Assembly (NCBI GenBank): GCA_011390935.1
Contig: JAABRL010000016.1
Coordinates: forward strand, 1-64,000
Source of the DNA: Gemmatimonas sp.
Lineage (GTDB): Bacteria; Gemmatimonadota; Gemmatimonadetes; Gemmatimonadales; Gemmatimonadaceae
Length of the DNA: 64,000 nucleotides
Direction: 5' to 3'
Shown: piece after piece, positions 55,825 through 64,000 of the stretch
Numbering within the stretch: position 1 is the first letter of the stretch
How the letters are laid out: the number at the start of each line of letters is the position of its first letter
Made by a program: the position numbers and the translations under genes
The notes under the pieces: model-generated
Databases searched by the model: none
Seen by the model: the letters and a program-made list of their open reading frames with translations, nothing else
What the model was told of the DNA's origin: nothing

Positions 55825-57363
55825 TCACTCCCCCACGAGAAACAGCGGTGCCCCCGGCCCCGTCGGCAGTCGCAGCCAGACCCACACCACCAGCATCACG
55901 CTCCACGCCACGAAGTTCATCACGGAATACGGCAACATCGTGGCCGACAGCGTGCCGATGCCGGCCGACGGCTGGTAGCGCTGAAAGAACAGCAGCACCA
56001 GCGGAAAGTTCGAGCTCAGCGGCGTGATGATGTTGGTGAGCGAGTCGCCCACCCGGTACGCGGTTTGCGTAAGCTCTGGCGCGTAGCCAAGCAGCATGAA
56101 CATCGGCACGAGCACGGTGCCCAGCATCGCCCACTTGGCCGATGCGCTGCCGAGAAACACGTTGAGCAGCCCCGTCATGGCCACGAGCGTGATCAGCAAC
56201 GGAATCGGACCGAGATCGAGCGCACGCAATCCGGCTGCCCCCTGCACCGCCATGAGCACACCGAGTCCGGACCAGTTGAACAGGTTCACGAACTGCGCGA
56301 TGAAGAACACGATCACCACATAGCCGGCGATGAGCTCCATGTTCTTCTGCATGCCCTGGTACACGTCCCGATCGCGTTGGATGGTGCCGGCCACCACACC
56401 GTACACGAGCCCGGGCACCAGCCCGAACACGAAGATCCAGAACACGAGGCCGCGCAGAAAGTACGAGCCAATGAATCCCGGCTGGTCGGCGTCCTGCAGA
56501 AAGCCGTTGTCGGGCAGCAGCCCCCACAGCACGAGCCCCACGAGCAGGACCACGCTGGCACACGCCCATCGAAGCCCCCGCCACTCGGCGGCGGTGAGCG
56601 GTACACTCGGTTCGGGCACCACGTCGCCGTCGTACGTGCCAAGCCGAGGCTCCACGACCCGCTCGGTGATCACGGTGCCGGTGATCGCGATCAGGAACAC
56701 GGAGGTGGCGAGAAAGAAGTAGCTCGCCATGGGCGTGACCACGTATGTCGGGTCGATGATGCGCGCGGCTTCCTGCGTGAGCCCCGCGAGAATCACGTCG
56801 GTGGGGGACAGCAACAGATTCGCGGCGAATCCGCCGCTCACACCGGAGAAGGCCGCGGCCAGGCCCACCAGCGGATGTCGGCCCACGGCGTGAAAGAGCG
56901 CCGCCGCCAGTGGCAGCAGCAGTACATAGCCCACGTCGCCGGCAGTGCTCGACGTCGCCCCGGTAAACACGATCATCAGGGTGAGCAGGCGGGGTGGCGT
57001 GGCCCCCACAATCACGCGCACCACCGCGCCGAGAAATCCGCTGTGCTCCGCGACCGACAATCCGAGCAGCGAAACGAGGACGGGCCCGAAGGGTCCGAAG
57101 TTCATGAAGTTGGGGAGCATGCCCATCACGAACCGCTGCACCCCTGCTACCGACAGCAGATTGGTGGCTCCGATGGCCTCACCCGTCGCCGGATGCGCCA
57201 CCGTCACACCGAGCTGCGTGAACAGCCACGAGAGTACCACCACGACGCCGCCGAGCATCACGAAGAGTGAGGCCGGGTGCGGCAAGCGATTGCCGACGCG
57301 TTCGATGGTGTCGAGTGTGCGCAGCAAACCTGACCGCGACGGGCGAAGGGTCGCGTCGCTCAT
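55825..57363 (-). CDS. AbgT-family transporter
   Basis: 512 residues with about 12-13 membrane segments. Visible family marks are R-L-P-H-P-A-S-L-F near the N-terminus, G-D-V-G-Y-V-L-L-L-P-L-A-A and G-L-A-A-A-F-S-G-V-S-G-G-F-A-A-N. AbgT proteins were first described as p-aminobenzoyl-glutamate importers; others export sulfonamides. The ATG overlaps the amidohydrolase stop (ATGA), so the two are translationally coupled. Confidence 0.93.
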   Translation of the reverse strand: MSDATLRPSRSGLLRTLDTIERVGNRLPHPASLFVMLGGVVVVLSWLFTQLGVTVAHPATGEAIGATNLLSVAGVQRFVMGMLPNFMNFGPFGPVLVSLLGLSVAEHSGFLGAVVRVIVGATPPRLLTLMIVFTGATSSTAGDVGYVLLLPLAAALFHAVGRHPLVGLAAAFSGVSGGFAANLLLSPTDVILAGLTQEAARIIDPTYVVTPMASYFFLATSVFLIAITGTVITERVVEPRLGTYDGDVVPEPSVPLTAAEWRGLRWACASVVLLVGLVLWGLLPDNGFLQDADQPGFIGSYFLRGLVFWIFVFGLVPGLVYGVVAGTIQRDRDVYQGMQKNMELIAGYVVIVFFIAQFVNLFNWSGLGVLMAVQGAAGLRALDLGPIPLLITLVAMTGLLNVFLGSASAKWAMLGTVLVPMFMLLGYAPELTQTAYRVGDSLTNIITPLSSNFPLVLLFFQRYQPSAGIGTLSATMLPYSVMNFVAWSVMLVVWVWLRLPTGPGAPLFLVGE

Positions 57364-58226
57364 GGCGCACCTTCGCGCGAACTGTGCGCCATCGCGTGCG
57401 CCGCAAGATCGCGTACCAGGGCGCCGAGCATCACCCGCATCGCCTCAAATCGTGGCAAGCGCTCCAAGGTGACCTCGTCCATGTAACACGCACGATTGAT
57501 CTCGACCTGGATACTGTGGCGCCGAGCCGATGGCGCGCCGAAGGTGCGCACCAGATCGCCACCCTGATACGGCGTATTCACCTGCACCGAACAGCCATGG
57601 TCGTGCAGCCACGCGGCCACCCACGCCGTGTACGCGGGGTCGCTCGTGGTACCATGCCGATCGCTCACCACCACATCGGGGCGCGCAGCGCCCGCATCGA
57701 CGTTCATCGCATTGCCACGCGATTTCATGGAGTGACAGTTGAGGTGCCACACGGCGCCGAAGTGCGCATGCACGGCGTCGAGTCGCTCAGCGAGTGTGCG
57801 TCGATAGGGCCGGTAGTACGCCTCGATGCGTCGGGTTACGGCGGCGATGTGCAGCGGCTCCGCGTACATGGGGACGTTGGGCAACGCGTGGCGTCGAATG
57901 AGCCCCATGCCGCGCTGCGAATAGGCGGTGGGCGCCAGCGGCGTGGGCCACGGTTCGGCGAGCAGGGCGGGATCGATGTCGTCCTCGGCGCGGTTCGCGT
58001 CCACGTACGCCCGCGGAAAGGTGGCCGCGATCAGCGTCGCGCCGGCAGCCGGTGCCTCGTCCCAGAGCTCGTCCACGTAGGCGTCCCACGTGGTGTGGAT
58101 CGCTTCGCGTGAGGCAGAGGGCTGGAAGTCGGCGGGCCACGTCATGCCGCTGTGCGGGGAGTCCAGCACGATCGGCGAGACGGGCGCGGTGGGCTCATGG
58201 ATCAGCAGCGGCGGAAAGTCACCCAT
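57360..58226 (-). CDS. N-formylglutamate amidohydrolase-like protein
   Basis: 288 residues from the ATG at 58226. The N-terminal S-P-H-S-G (His25), D-E-L-W, N-R-A-E-D-D and H-L-N-C-H-S-M motifs mark the N-formylglutamate amidohydrolase family, a metal-dependent group. Classical HutG-type members release formate from N-formylglutamate in histidine breakdown, but no other hut gene is here. The operon with an AbgT transporter suggests a related N-acyl- or N-aroyl-glutamate substrate. It is divergent from the Ser/Thr kinase gene. Confidence 0.85.
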   Translation of the reverse strand: MGDFPPLLIHEPTAPVSPIVLDSPHSGMTWPADFQPSASREAIHTTWDAYVDELWDEAPAAGATLIAATFPRAYVDANRAEDDIDPALLAEPWPTPLAPTAYSQRGMGLIRRHALPNVPMYAEPLHIAAVTRRIEAYYRPYRRTLAERLDAVHAHFGAVWHLNCHSMKSRGNAMNVDAGAARPDVVVSDRHGTTSDPAYTAWVAAWLHDHGCSVQVNTPYQGGDLVRTFGAPSARRHSIQVEINRACYMDEVTLERLPRFEAMRVMLGALVRDLAAHAMAHSSREGAP

Positions 58227-58247
58227 ACTGGTTTGTGCGTCCTGGCT

Positions 58248-58255
58248 GAAAGTTG
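58248..58255 (-). promoter_or_regulatory. Possible promoter box for the amidohydrolase operon
   Basis: CAACTTTC on the minus strand (58255-58248), one base off TAACTTTC at prs, 21 bases before the ATG. The 180-nt divergent gap also has TACCTTCT (58363-58370) before the kinase gene. Both are weak. Confidence 0.25.
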
Positions 58256-58406
58256 GCCGCCCGTGGTCGATCATCGCCGGAGAACATGCGCCGTGTTGCA
58301 CGGCGACGCCACATGGCCGCACGGTGGTCTGCCCCGCGGTCGCCCCGAGATAGTCGATGCGGTACCTTCTACCATCCGCTCTGCTCACGTCCCCCACGAC
58401 CACGCC

Positions 58407-61115
58407 ATGGCCGACGCTCCCGCGCGCCTCGTCGCAGCGCTCGCCGACCGCTATCGCCTTGAACGCCAGTTGGGCGAAGGCGGCATGGCCACCGTCCATC
58501 TCGCGCACGATCGCAAGCACGATCGACGCGTGGCGATCAAGGTGCTGCGCCCGGAGCTCGCGGCGGTGATCGGCGCCGAGCGCTTTCTGGTGGAGATTCG
58601 CACGACGGCCAACTTGCAGCATCCCCACATTCTCCCGCTCTTTGACAGCGGCGAGGCCGATGGTTTTCTGTACTACGTGATGCCGTTCGTGGACGGGGAA
58701 ACGTTGCGCGCGAAGCTCGACCGCGAGACGCAGCTCGGTGTGGACGAGGCCGTGCGCATTGCAACCGATGTCGCCGACGCGCTGCACTACGCGCACGCGC
58801 AAGGCGTGATCCACCGCGACATCAAGCCCGAGAACATTCTGCTGCAGAACGGCCGACCGATGGTGGCCGACTTCGGCATCGCGCTCGCGGTGAGCGCTGC
58901 CGCGGGTGGCCGGATGACGGAAACGGGGCTCTCGCTCGGCACGCCGCATTACATGAGTCCCGAGCAGGCCACGGCGGAACGGGAGCTGACCGCCCGCAGC
59001 GATCAGTACGCGCTGGCGTGTGTGCTGTACGAGTCGCTCGCGGGCGAGCCGCCGCACATCGGTGGGTCGGCGCAGCAGGTGATCATGAAGATCATCACCG
59101 AAGTGCCGGCCGACCTTGGCGCGCGGCGCAAGACCGTGCCGCCGCAGGTGGCGGCGACGGTGGCGAAGGCGCTGGAGAAGCTGCCGGCCGATCGCTTCGA
59201 GAGCATTCATGCCTTCGCTACGGCGCTGTCCGATCCGCAGCGTACGGTGCACACGACACGTACGGCAACGATGGGAACCGCGCGCAGCGCGCCGTCACGG
59301 TCGTACGCCTTCGGCGCGGTGACTGCCGTACTCCTGCTGCTCGCCGCGTGGGGGTGGTTGCGCCCTACGCCACAGCCGACGGTGCTGCGCTACGAGCTGC
59401 CCGTGGCGTCGCTCGCCAACGCCACCGGATTCAGAACCGATCTGCCAGCACCAGCCAGCGCGCCAGACGGGAGTTTTCTCGTGTACGCCGCACCGCGCCG
59501 CGGCGACGCGAGCTGGACGCAGCTCTACCGCAAATCTCGAGCGCAGGCCGCTGGAACGCCCATCGAAGGCTCCGAGGACGCGACATCGTTCGCGCTCTCC
59601 CCGGACGGTCGGTGGGTCGCATTCGTGGCCAACTCACAGCTGCGAACGGTGCCCGTATCCGGCGGTGTGCCGGAGGTGCTCGTCTCGGCGAACGTGTACG
59701 GAATGGGCGGAGTCGCGTGGCTGGAGGACGGTTCGCTGCTCTTCGCCAAGACCGATCGCGGGTTGCCGACGCTCACCCGCGTTGGAAGCGAGGGCGGGGC
59801 GGAGACACTGGTTTTCGAATCGAAGATCGGAGCGGCCCTGCTTCCAGTCGCCGTCCCGGGCACAAACCTCGTGTTCTTCGCCCAGTGCGGTTCGCCGACG
59901 ACCTGCGACCTGCATGTGATTGATGTCGAAACCCGCGACTCACAACCGGTCGTCAAGGGCGTGACCTTCTCGGCCTGGTCTACCACCGGTCACCTGGTCT
60001 ACGTGCAATCGGGGCGGCTGCTCGCAATCGCGTTCGATACGAAGGCACGGCAGATGCGCGGCGAGCCGATCGAAATGGCCAACGGCCTCTCGGACGCGCT
60101 GTCACCGATTCGGCTTTCCGCGGACGGGACGCTCACGACGAAGTTGGGAAGTGGTTCGGTCGTGCGATCATACGAGCTGGTATGGCTCGATCGCAGCGGA
60201 CGCACGACTCCTGTGGACACGTCGTGGCGATTTGCGCTCACGACCGGAAGCGGGAACGTCGGCTGGGCGCTCTCGCCCGACGGTTCACGCGTGGCCATTG
60301 GCTTGAACACAGAGTCGGGCGACCACGTGTGGGTGCGCACCCTCCCCGATGGCCCGCTTTCTCGTCTGTCCGCTGAAGAAGGCGGACCCAATGTGCGACC
60401 ACGATGGACGACTGACGGGCTGTCGGTCACGTATGTCCGACAGGGAGGCGGCCCCGGGGTGATCGTGCGGCGCGCCGATGGAGCCGGACGGGACTCCGTG
60501 CTGCTCAGCGGCCTCGTGGACGAGGCCCTGCTCTCGCCCCGCGGCGACTGGCTCGTCATACGCGATGGCGCCAGCGGCTCCGTGCGCGGTGGGCGGGACA
60601 TTCGCGGATTGCGCGTCGGCGTGGACAGCGCACTCTCACCACTCATCGCCACGCGGTTTGATGAGCAGGCAATGAGTGTCTCACCCGACGGACGATGGGT
60701 CGCCTATCACGCCGATGAAACGGGAAACAGCGAGGTCTACGTACGATCGTTCCCGCGCACGGATGAGGTCAAGCGCCAGCTGTCGAGTACCGGAGCAACC
60801 GCGCCTGTCTGGTCGCGCGACGGCCGAGAACTGTTCTTCCTCAACGAGAATCGGGAGATGATGTCCGCCGCCGTGGTCACAGCCGGAGGCGCGGACGCGC
60901 CGATCCAGTTTGCGCGCCCGACCCCGTTATTCCGCGTACCAGACGACCTGCTCAACGTGGAGTACGCGTTCTACACCCCGTGGGACGTTGCGCCCGACGG
61001 ACGCTTCCTGATGGCGCGCAGTCTGCCGGTGCCCGGCGGCGAGCAATCACGCACCGTCATTACGGAAAACTGGCACACGGAGCTACGCGAGAAGTTGGCG
61101 AGCGCGAAGCCTTAA
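58407..61115 (+). CDS. Ser/Thr protein kinase with TM and C-terminal PD40 propeller
   Basis: 902 residues from the ATG at 58407; sequence upstream in frame runs into the divergent gene's territory. Kinase domain about 16-275: G-E-G-G-M-A-T-V loop (23-30), Lys45 in V-A-I-K, H-R-D-I-K-P-E-N (Asp138), D-F-G (155-157) and S-P-E (184-186), so it looks active. One membrane segment is at about 299-318. The outside part (about 330-890) is a TolB/PD40-type propeller (S-P-D-G-R-W repeats). This is the common bacterial sensor-kinase layout. Convergent with the FMN oxidase gene by 6 nt. Confidence 0.93.
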   Translation: MADAPARLVAALADRYRLERQLGEGGMATVHLAHDRKHDRRVAIKVLRPELAAVIGAERFLVEIRTTANLQHPHILPLFDSGEADGFLYYVMPFVDGETLRAKLDRETQLGVDEAVRIATDVADALHYAHAQGVIHRDIKPENILLQNGRPMVADFGIALAVSAAAGGRMTETGLSLGTPHYMSPEQATAERELTARSDQYALACVLYESLAGEPPHIGGSAQQVIMKIITEVPADLGARRKTVPPQVAATVAKALEKLPADRFESIHAFATALSDPQRTVHTTRTATMGTARSAPSRSYAFGAVTAVLLLLAAWGWLRPTPQPTVLRYELPVASLANATGFRTDLPAPASAPDGSFLVYAAPRRGDASWTQLYRKSRAQAAGTPIEGSEDATSFALSPDGRWVAFVANSQLRTVPVSGGVPEVLVSANVYGMGGVAWLEDGSLLFAKTDRGLPTLTRVGSEGGAETLVFESKIGAALLPVAVPGTNLVFFAQCGSPTTCDLHVIDVETRDSQPVVKGVTFSAWSTTGHLVYVQSGRLLAIAFDTKARQMRGEPIEMANGLSDALSPIRLSADGTLTTKLGSGSVVRSYELVWLDRSGRTTPVDTSWRFALTTGSGNVGWALSPDGSRVAIGLNTESGDHVWVRTLPDGPLSRLSAEEGGPNVRPRWTTDGLSVTYVRQGGGPGVIVRRADGAGRDSVLLSGLVDEALLSPRGDWLVIRDGASGSVRGGRDIRGLRVGVDSALSPLIATRFDEQAMSVSPDGRWVAYHADETGNSEVYVRSFPRTDEVKRQLSSTGATAPVWSRDGRELFFLNENREMMSAAVVTAGGADAPIQFARPTPLFRVPDDLLNVEYAFYTPWDVAPDGRFLMARSLPVPGGEQSRTVITENWHTELREKLASAKP

Positions 61116-61121
61116 GGGGCC

Positions 61122-62345
61122 TCAGTCCCACAGCACCGACTTGTCCAGCGCCGCCAACGACGTGCGCCCCGTGAGCGCCATCGCCATCTCGAACTCGGTG
61201 CGCAGGAGCTGCACAATGCGGCTCACGCCCGCCGCGCCGTTGACGGCCAACCCGTAGAGGTACGGCCGACCGATCGCCACGGCCGTCGCACCGAGCGCCA
61301 ACGCTTTCAGCACATCGGTGCCGCGTCGAATACCACCGTCGAGCAGAATCGGCAGGCGACCAGCCACTGCCTCGGCGACGCGCGGCAGCGCCGTTACCGT
61401 GGCGGGCACGGTGTCGAGGTTGCGTGCGCCGTGATTCGACACGATCAGCCCGTCCACACCCGCCTCGACCGCCTGCCTCGCGTCGTCCGCATCGAGCACG
61501 CCCTTGAGCAGCACGGGCACGGTCGCAATGCCGCGCAACCACGCGACGTCTTTCCACGTGAGCAGCGGCTCCAGCACCTCGCTGTAGATCGCGCCCTCCG
61601 GCGGCCGATGCGCGCTGCTGGCCGTGGCCGACGACAGCCGCTCGAGGTTCGCGCGCGACATGCCGGCCGGCAACTGAAAGCCGATGCGCGTCTCACGATG
61701 ACGCGCGCCCAAAACCGGCGTATCGACCGTGAGACAGAGCGCCTGACAGCCCGCCGCTTCGGCACGCTGCACGAGTTCCTGCGTGAAGCCACGATCAGGC
61801 TGCACGTACAGCTGAAACCAGAGCGAGGCACTCGGCACGGCGCGCGCGACGTCCTCGATGCGCTGCGTGGCAAAGGAGCTCACGATCATCGTACTTTCTA
61901 CCGTCGCCGCACCGCGCGCCGTTTCCGACTCGCCGTCCGAATGCACGAGCTGGTGGTACGCCGTGGGCGCGAGCAGAATCGGGTGCGGCAGCGTGCGCCC
62001 GAACAGCTGCACAGAGGTATCGAGCTGCGACACATCCTGCAGCACGCGCGATCGCAGACGGATGTCGGTGTACGCGCCCGTGTTCCACGCAAGCGTCTGC
62101 TCGTCGCCGGCCCCGCCGCTCACGTATTCCCATGCCATGGTGGACATGCGCTCGCGCGCGGCGCGCTCGAAGTCGGAGACGCTGGCCAGCGGGTCGGCCG
62201 CGGCGGGTTCGGTCTGCTGAATGGACATCGAGTGCAGTGCAGATTCCGCGAGTGCTCCGCGCGGCGTGAGTGCGATCGCGGCACTCGCGCTCGCGACGGA
62301 CCCGAGCAGCTGACGGCGGGACATGGGTGAGTCGTGTTCGCTCAT
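61122..62345 (-). CDS. Tat-exported FMN-dependent alpha-hydroxy-acid dehydrogenase/oxidase
   Basis: 407 residues from the ATG at 62345; a longer frame to 62804 overlaps the DUF2784 gene and was rejected. The N-terminus has a twin-arginine-type signal S-R-R-Q-L-L-G (Arg10-Arg11) followed by a hydrophobic stretch to about 32. The TIM barrel has the FMN family marks W-F-Q-L-Y-V, L-T-V-D-T-P-V-L-G-A-R and S-N-H-G-A-R-N-L-D (active-site His) then L-L-D-G-G-I-R-R-G. It oxidises lactate, glycolate or similar acids. Export of a folded flavoprotein is consistent with Tat. It is last after DUF2784 (56-nt gap). Confidence 0.88.
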   Translation of the reverse strand: MSEHDSPMSRRQLLGSVASASAAIALTPRGALAESALHSMSIQQTEPAAADPLASVSDFERAARERMSTMAWEYVSGGAGDEQTLAWNTGAYTDIRLRSRVLQDVSQLDTSVQLFGRTLPHPILLAPTAYHQLVHSDGESETARGAATVESTMIVSSFATQRIEDVARAVPSASLWFQLYVQPDRGFTQELVQRAEAAGCQALCLTVDTPVLGARHRETRIGFQLPAGMSRANLERLSSATASSAHRPPEGAIYSEVLEPLLTWKDVAWLRGIATVPVLLKGVLDADDARQAVEAGVDGLIVSNHGARNLDTVPATVTALPRVAEAVAGRLPILLDGGIRRGTDVLKALALGATAVAIGRPYLYGLAVNGAAGVSRIVQLLRTEFEMAMALTGRTSLAALDKSVLWD

Positions 62346-62401
62346 GCGGCGATAACATGTGGCGCGGCGACCCACGGCGCCATGGTGCCGCCTCCGCCTC
62401 G

Positions 62402-62794
62402 CTACCGAACGCGCCGAGTGGGCGGATACCGCCACCAGGCCCAGGCCACGAGCAGCCCGAAGCCCGTGTACACGATCGAGAACAGCCACAGCGGGGCGTC
62501 GTAGTACATGAAGTGCTGCACCCAGTGCGCCATGAAGCTGCGCTCGTAGCCGGCCTGCCCCGCCTCGGTCCGCAACCAGGATTCGAGTTCCGTGAGCCCG
62601 CAATACCGGCCCAACCACGCCTGCACAACGACGACACCGATCGCGACGAGATGCAGCACGCGCCACCAGCGCCGGTTCACCCACAACCAGCCGGCGCGGT
62701 TGCCGATCAGGATGACGGGCAACCCCAGCACGACAAACAGCACGATGGCGGCGTGCACGAACAGGACCGCGTCGGCGAGTGCAGCGTAGGGCAT
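62402..62794 (-). CDS. DUF2784 membrane protein
   Basis: 130 residues from the ATG at 62794; the frame goes on upstream but overlaps the lipoprotein gene. About four membrane segments, with H-A-A-I-V-L-F-V-V near 14-22, N-R-R-W-W-R-V-L-H and C-G-L-T-E-L-E-S-W-L-R, the DUF2784 pattern. No function is known. It is 10 nt after the lipoprotein stop. Confidence 0.9.
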   Translation of the reverse strand: MPYAALADAVLFVHAAIVLFVVLGLPVILIGNRAGWLWVNRRWWRVLHLVAIGVVVVQAWLGRYCGLTELESWLRTEAGQAGYERSFMAHWVQHFMYYDAPLWLFSIVYTGFGLLVAWAWWRYPPTRRVR

Positions 62795-62804
62795 GCGCTC
62801 GCAT

Positions 62805-63611
62805 TCACGGCGACGGCGGTGGATCGGGATCCACGCGCCAAGAATCGCCATCACGCATGGCCGTCACCGCCAGGTGCAGAAGCTGCCCTGGCGTGGACGC
62901 ACGGTGCACGCGGGTGAACGTGACCGTGTCTGCATTCGTCCACACGGGTGTGGCCGCACCGTACTCGTCGCCACCGGCCTCGCGGAACACTTCCTCCGCG
63001 CCCGTGTCGGTCACACGATAGATCGCGAAGACGTTGTCGGTGTAGCCGGCCTCGAGATCGGCGTTGGCAACGGCAAAGTGCTGGCCGTCTGGCGCAAACA
63101 CCGGCGCGGACGCCAGCGAGAGCACCGAACCGCTCGCCGCGTGCACCCACTGCGTGACCCCGCCTTCGTAGTACGACACCGCAATCAGATGGCCGCGACC
63201 GACCGCGTCGAGCCCGTGGTATTCATGCTGCAGCCACGACTCCGATTGCGCGTTGCAATCCACAAAGGCGAGCTGCCGGTTGTTCGAGAGCGTGAGCCGC
63301 AGGGTGCCCCCGTCGCGCGACGCACCACCGTGCGATGCGTCGAGTGCTGCGCGTTCACTGCGCGCACGCGCAACCTCCCAACCGGGGTCGGGCACGGCAG
63401 CGCGCGCCTCGCAGCGTGTGCCGCTCGCGGTGTCGATGGCCAGCGCCGCGCGCGTGTTCGTCGAGCTGTCGAGCGTTGCGAGCCTCGCGGAATCCGTGAG
63501 CACATCATCGGCCGTGCGCGATGCGCTTCGGTCGCACGCGCCCAAGGACGCGCCCAGCAGACAGATGAGAAGCGATCGCGCCCGTACGGCGCGGCGTGGC
63601 GCGAAAGTCAT
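62805..63611 (-). CDS. Lipoprotein of unknown function
   Basis: 268 residues from the ATG at 63611. The signal peptide ends in L-G-A-C (about 26). The mature part has a beta-propeller-like fragment (S-A-P-V-F-A-P-D-G-Q-H-F-A-V-A-N) in its second half; the C-terminus is D-P-D-P-P-P-S-P. No enzyme family is recognised. It is first in a minus-strand unit with DUF2784 and the FMN oxidase, divergent from the last lipoprotein gene. Confidence 0.65.
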   Translation of the reverse strand: MTFAPRRAVRARSLLICLLGASLGACDRSASRTADDVLTDSARLATLDSSTNTRAALAIDTASGTRCEARAAVPDPGWEVARARSERAALDASHGGASRDGGTLRLTLSNNRQLAFVDCNAQSESWLQHEYHGLDAVGRGHLIAVSYYEGGVTQWVHAASGSVLSLASAPVFAPDGQHFAVANADLEAGYTDNVFAIYRVTDTGAEEVFREAGGDEYGAATPVWTNADTVTFTRVHRASTPGQLLHLAVTAMRDGDSWRVDPDPPPSP

Positions 63612-63693
63612 TCGTGGAATATCACGGGAGCGAGCATCGAGGTCCATCGTGGGCCTCATCGCGGTACCGCTGCCGCTCCCGACGGGCTGCGGC

Positions 63694-63699
63694 TACACT
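63694..63699 (+). promoter_or_regulatory. Possible -10 box giving a leaderless mRNA
   Basis: TACACT ends eight bases before the ATG at 63708, so transcription would start at or just before the start codon. No clear -35 box was seen. Confidence 0.35.
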
Positions 63700-63707
63700 A
63701 TCCCGGC

Positions 63708-64000
63708 ATGATGCCCTGCCCCACTTTGCGCCCACGCGCTCTACTGCTCGCCGTCTCCACGGCGCTCCTGAACGCCGCCTGCGGCGGCACCTCCCCGGCC
63801 ACGGACGACGCGGCGACGATCGATGCCGTCGCCGCACCCGCCGAACCGGCACCCGTTGAGACCACCACGCTCGCGCCTCCCGACTTCGCCGAAGGCGCCA
63901 TCAATGCGGTCGCGTTCGAAGGGAGCTATGCGTGCGACCCGGGCTTTGCCCCCGAGATCACGCTCAGCGACGATGGCACGACCAAGGAGTTTCGTGCCTT
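63708..64000 (+). CDS. Lipoprotein, 3' end outside window
   Basis: 97 codons are visible, with no stop before the window end. Two adjacent ATG codons are at 63708 and 63711. A signal peptide leads to the lipobox L-N-A-A-C (Cys25), followed by an Ala/Asp/Thr-rich linker. The domain that begins near F-E-G-S-Y-A-C-D-P-G-F-A-P-E-I is cut off, and no family can be named. Confidence 0.75.
   Translation, partial: MMPCPTLRPRALLLAVSTALLNAACGGTSPATDDAATIDAVAAPAEPAPVETTTLAPPDFAEGAINAVAFEGSYACDPGFAPEITLSDDGTTKEFRA

Noticed and set aside
62346-62804. An N-terminal extension of the FMN oxidase frame to 62804
   Set aside because: It overlaps the DUF2784 gene on the same strand and would bury the twin-arginine signal. 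The ATG at 62345 is a better start.

Overview
The window looks like a chromosomal segment of a Gemmatimonadota bacterium (Gemmatimonas-like). This is inferred from high GC, a diderm envelope gene set (LolA, SPOR proteins, beta-barrels, lipoproteins), a PEP-CTERM protein, a FlgD/type IX-like C-terminal domain, a Ser/Thr kinase with a PD40 propeller, and DUF4159/DUF4175 genes. It is almost wholly coding, with housekeeping operons and small lineage-specific genes. I saw no insertion sequence, prophage, CRISPR array, rRNA or origin.

Layout. 1-1.1 kb: the end of a CPBP-like membrane protein and a Uma2-family gene. 1.3-3 kb: tRNA-Ser(GCT) and gltX. 3-16 kb, minus strand: trxA, rsmI, DUF4159, DUF4175, a TPR protein, an amidotransferase-fold protein, a JAMM-DinG helicase fusion, an FAH-family hydrolase and a TonB-like-anchored protein; four junctions are GTGA overlaps. 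16-21 kb: mce, a lipoprotein, pdxJ, a degenerate HPt protein, a flippase-like membrane protein and ispE. 21-25.4 kb: tRNA-Gln(TTG), prs, rplY, pth, a coiled-coil membrane protein and a DUF481-type barrel. 25.5-33.5 kb: hppA, a PEP-CTERM protein, ychF, DUF3108, an SOS-response-associated (HMCES/YedK) gene and two exported proteins. 33.6-36.5 kb: rpsF, rpsR, a DUF2232-like gene, rplI and rsfS.

36.5-50 kb: a 1081-residue peptidase/propeller/barrel protein, then a tightly overlapped operon of two SPOR proteins, smc, a FlgD-like exported protein, an MBL-fold hydrolase, aroF and lolA. 50-64 kb: S41 protease, tmk, ylbF-like, a GH16-like lipoprotein, a serine hydrolase, an operon of thioesterase, AbgT-type transporter and N-formylglutamate amidohydrolase-like genes, a Ser/Thr kinase with a propeller, a Tat-signal FMN oxidase, DUF2784 and two lipoproteins, the last cut by the window end.

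The most interesting non-coding signal is a recurring promoter-like octamer TAnnTTT(G/C), in three cases preceded by TTG at 20-21 nt. It resembles the Bacteroidetes -33/-7 promoter rather than the classical sigma-70 promoter, and it sits before tRNA-Gln, prs, hppA, ychF, rpsF and the SPOR-smc operon. Several genes also seem to have leaderless or nearly leaderless transcripts. Among proteins, the JAMM-DinG fusion, the peptidase-propeller-barrel protein and the SPOR/pseudo-kinase/SMC operon deserve a second look.
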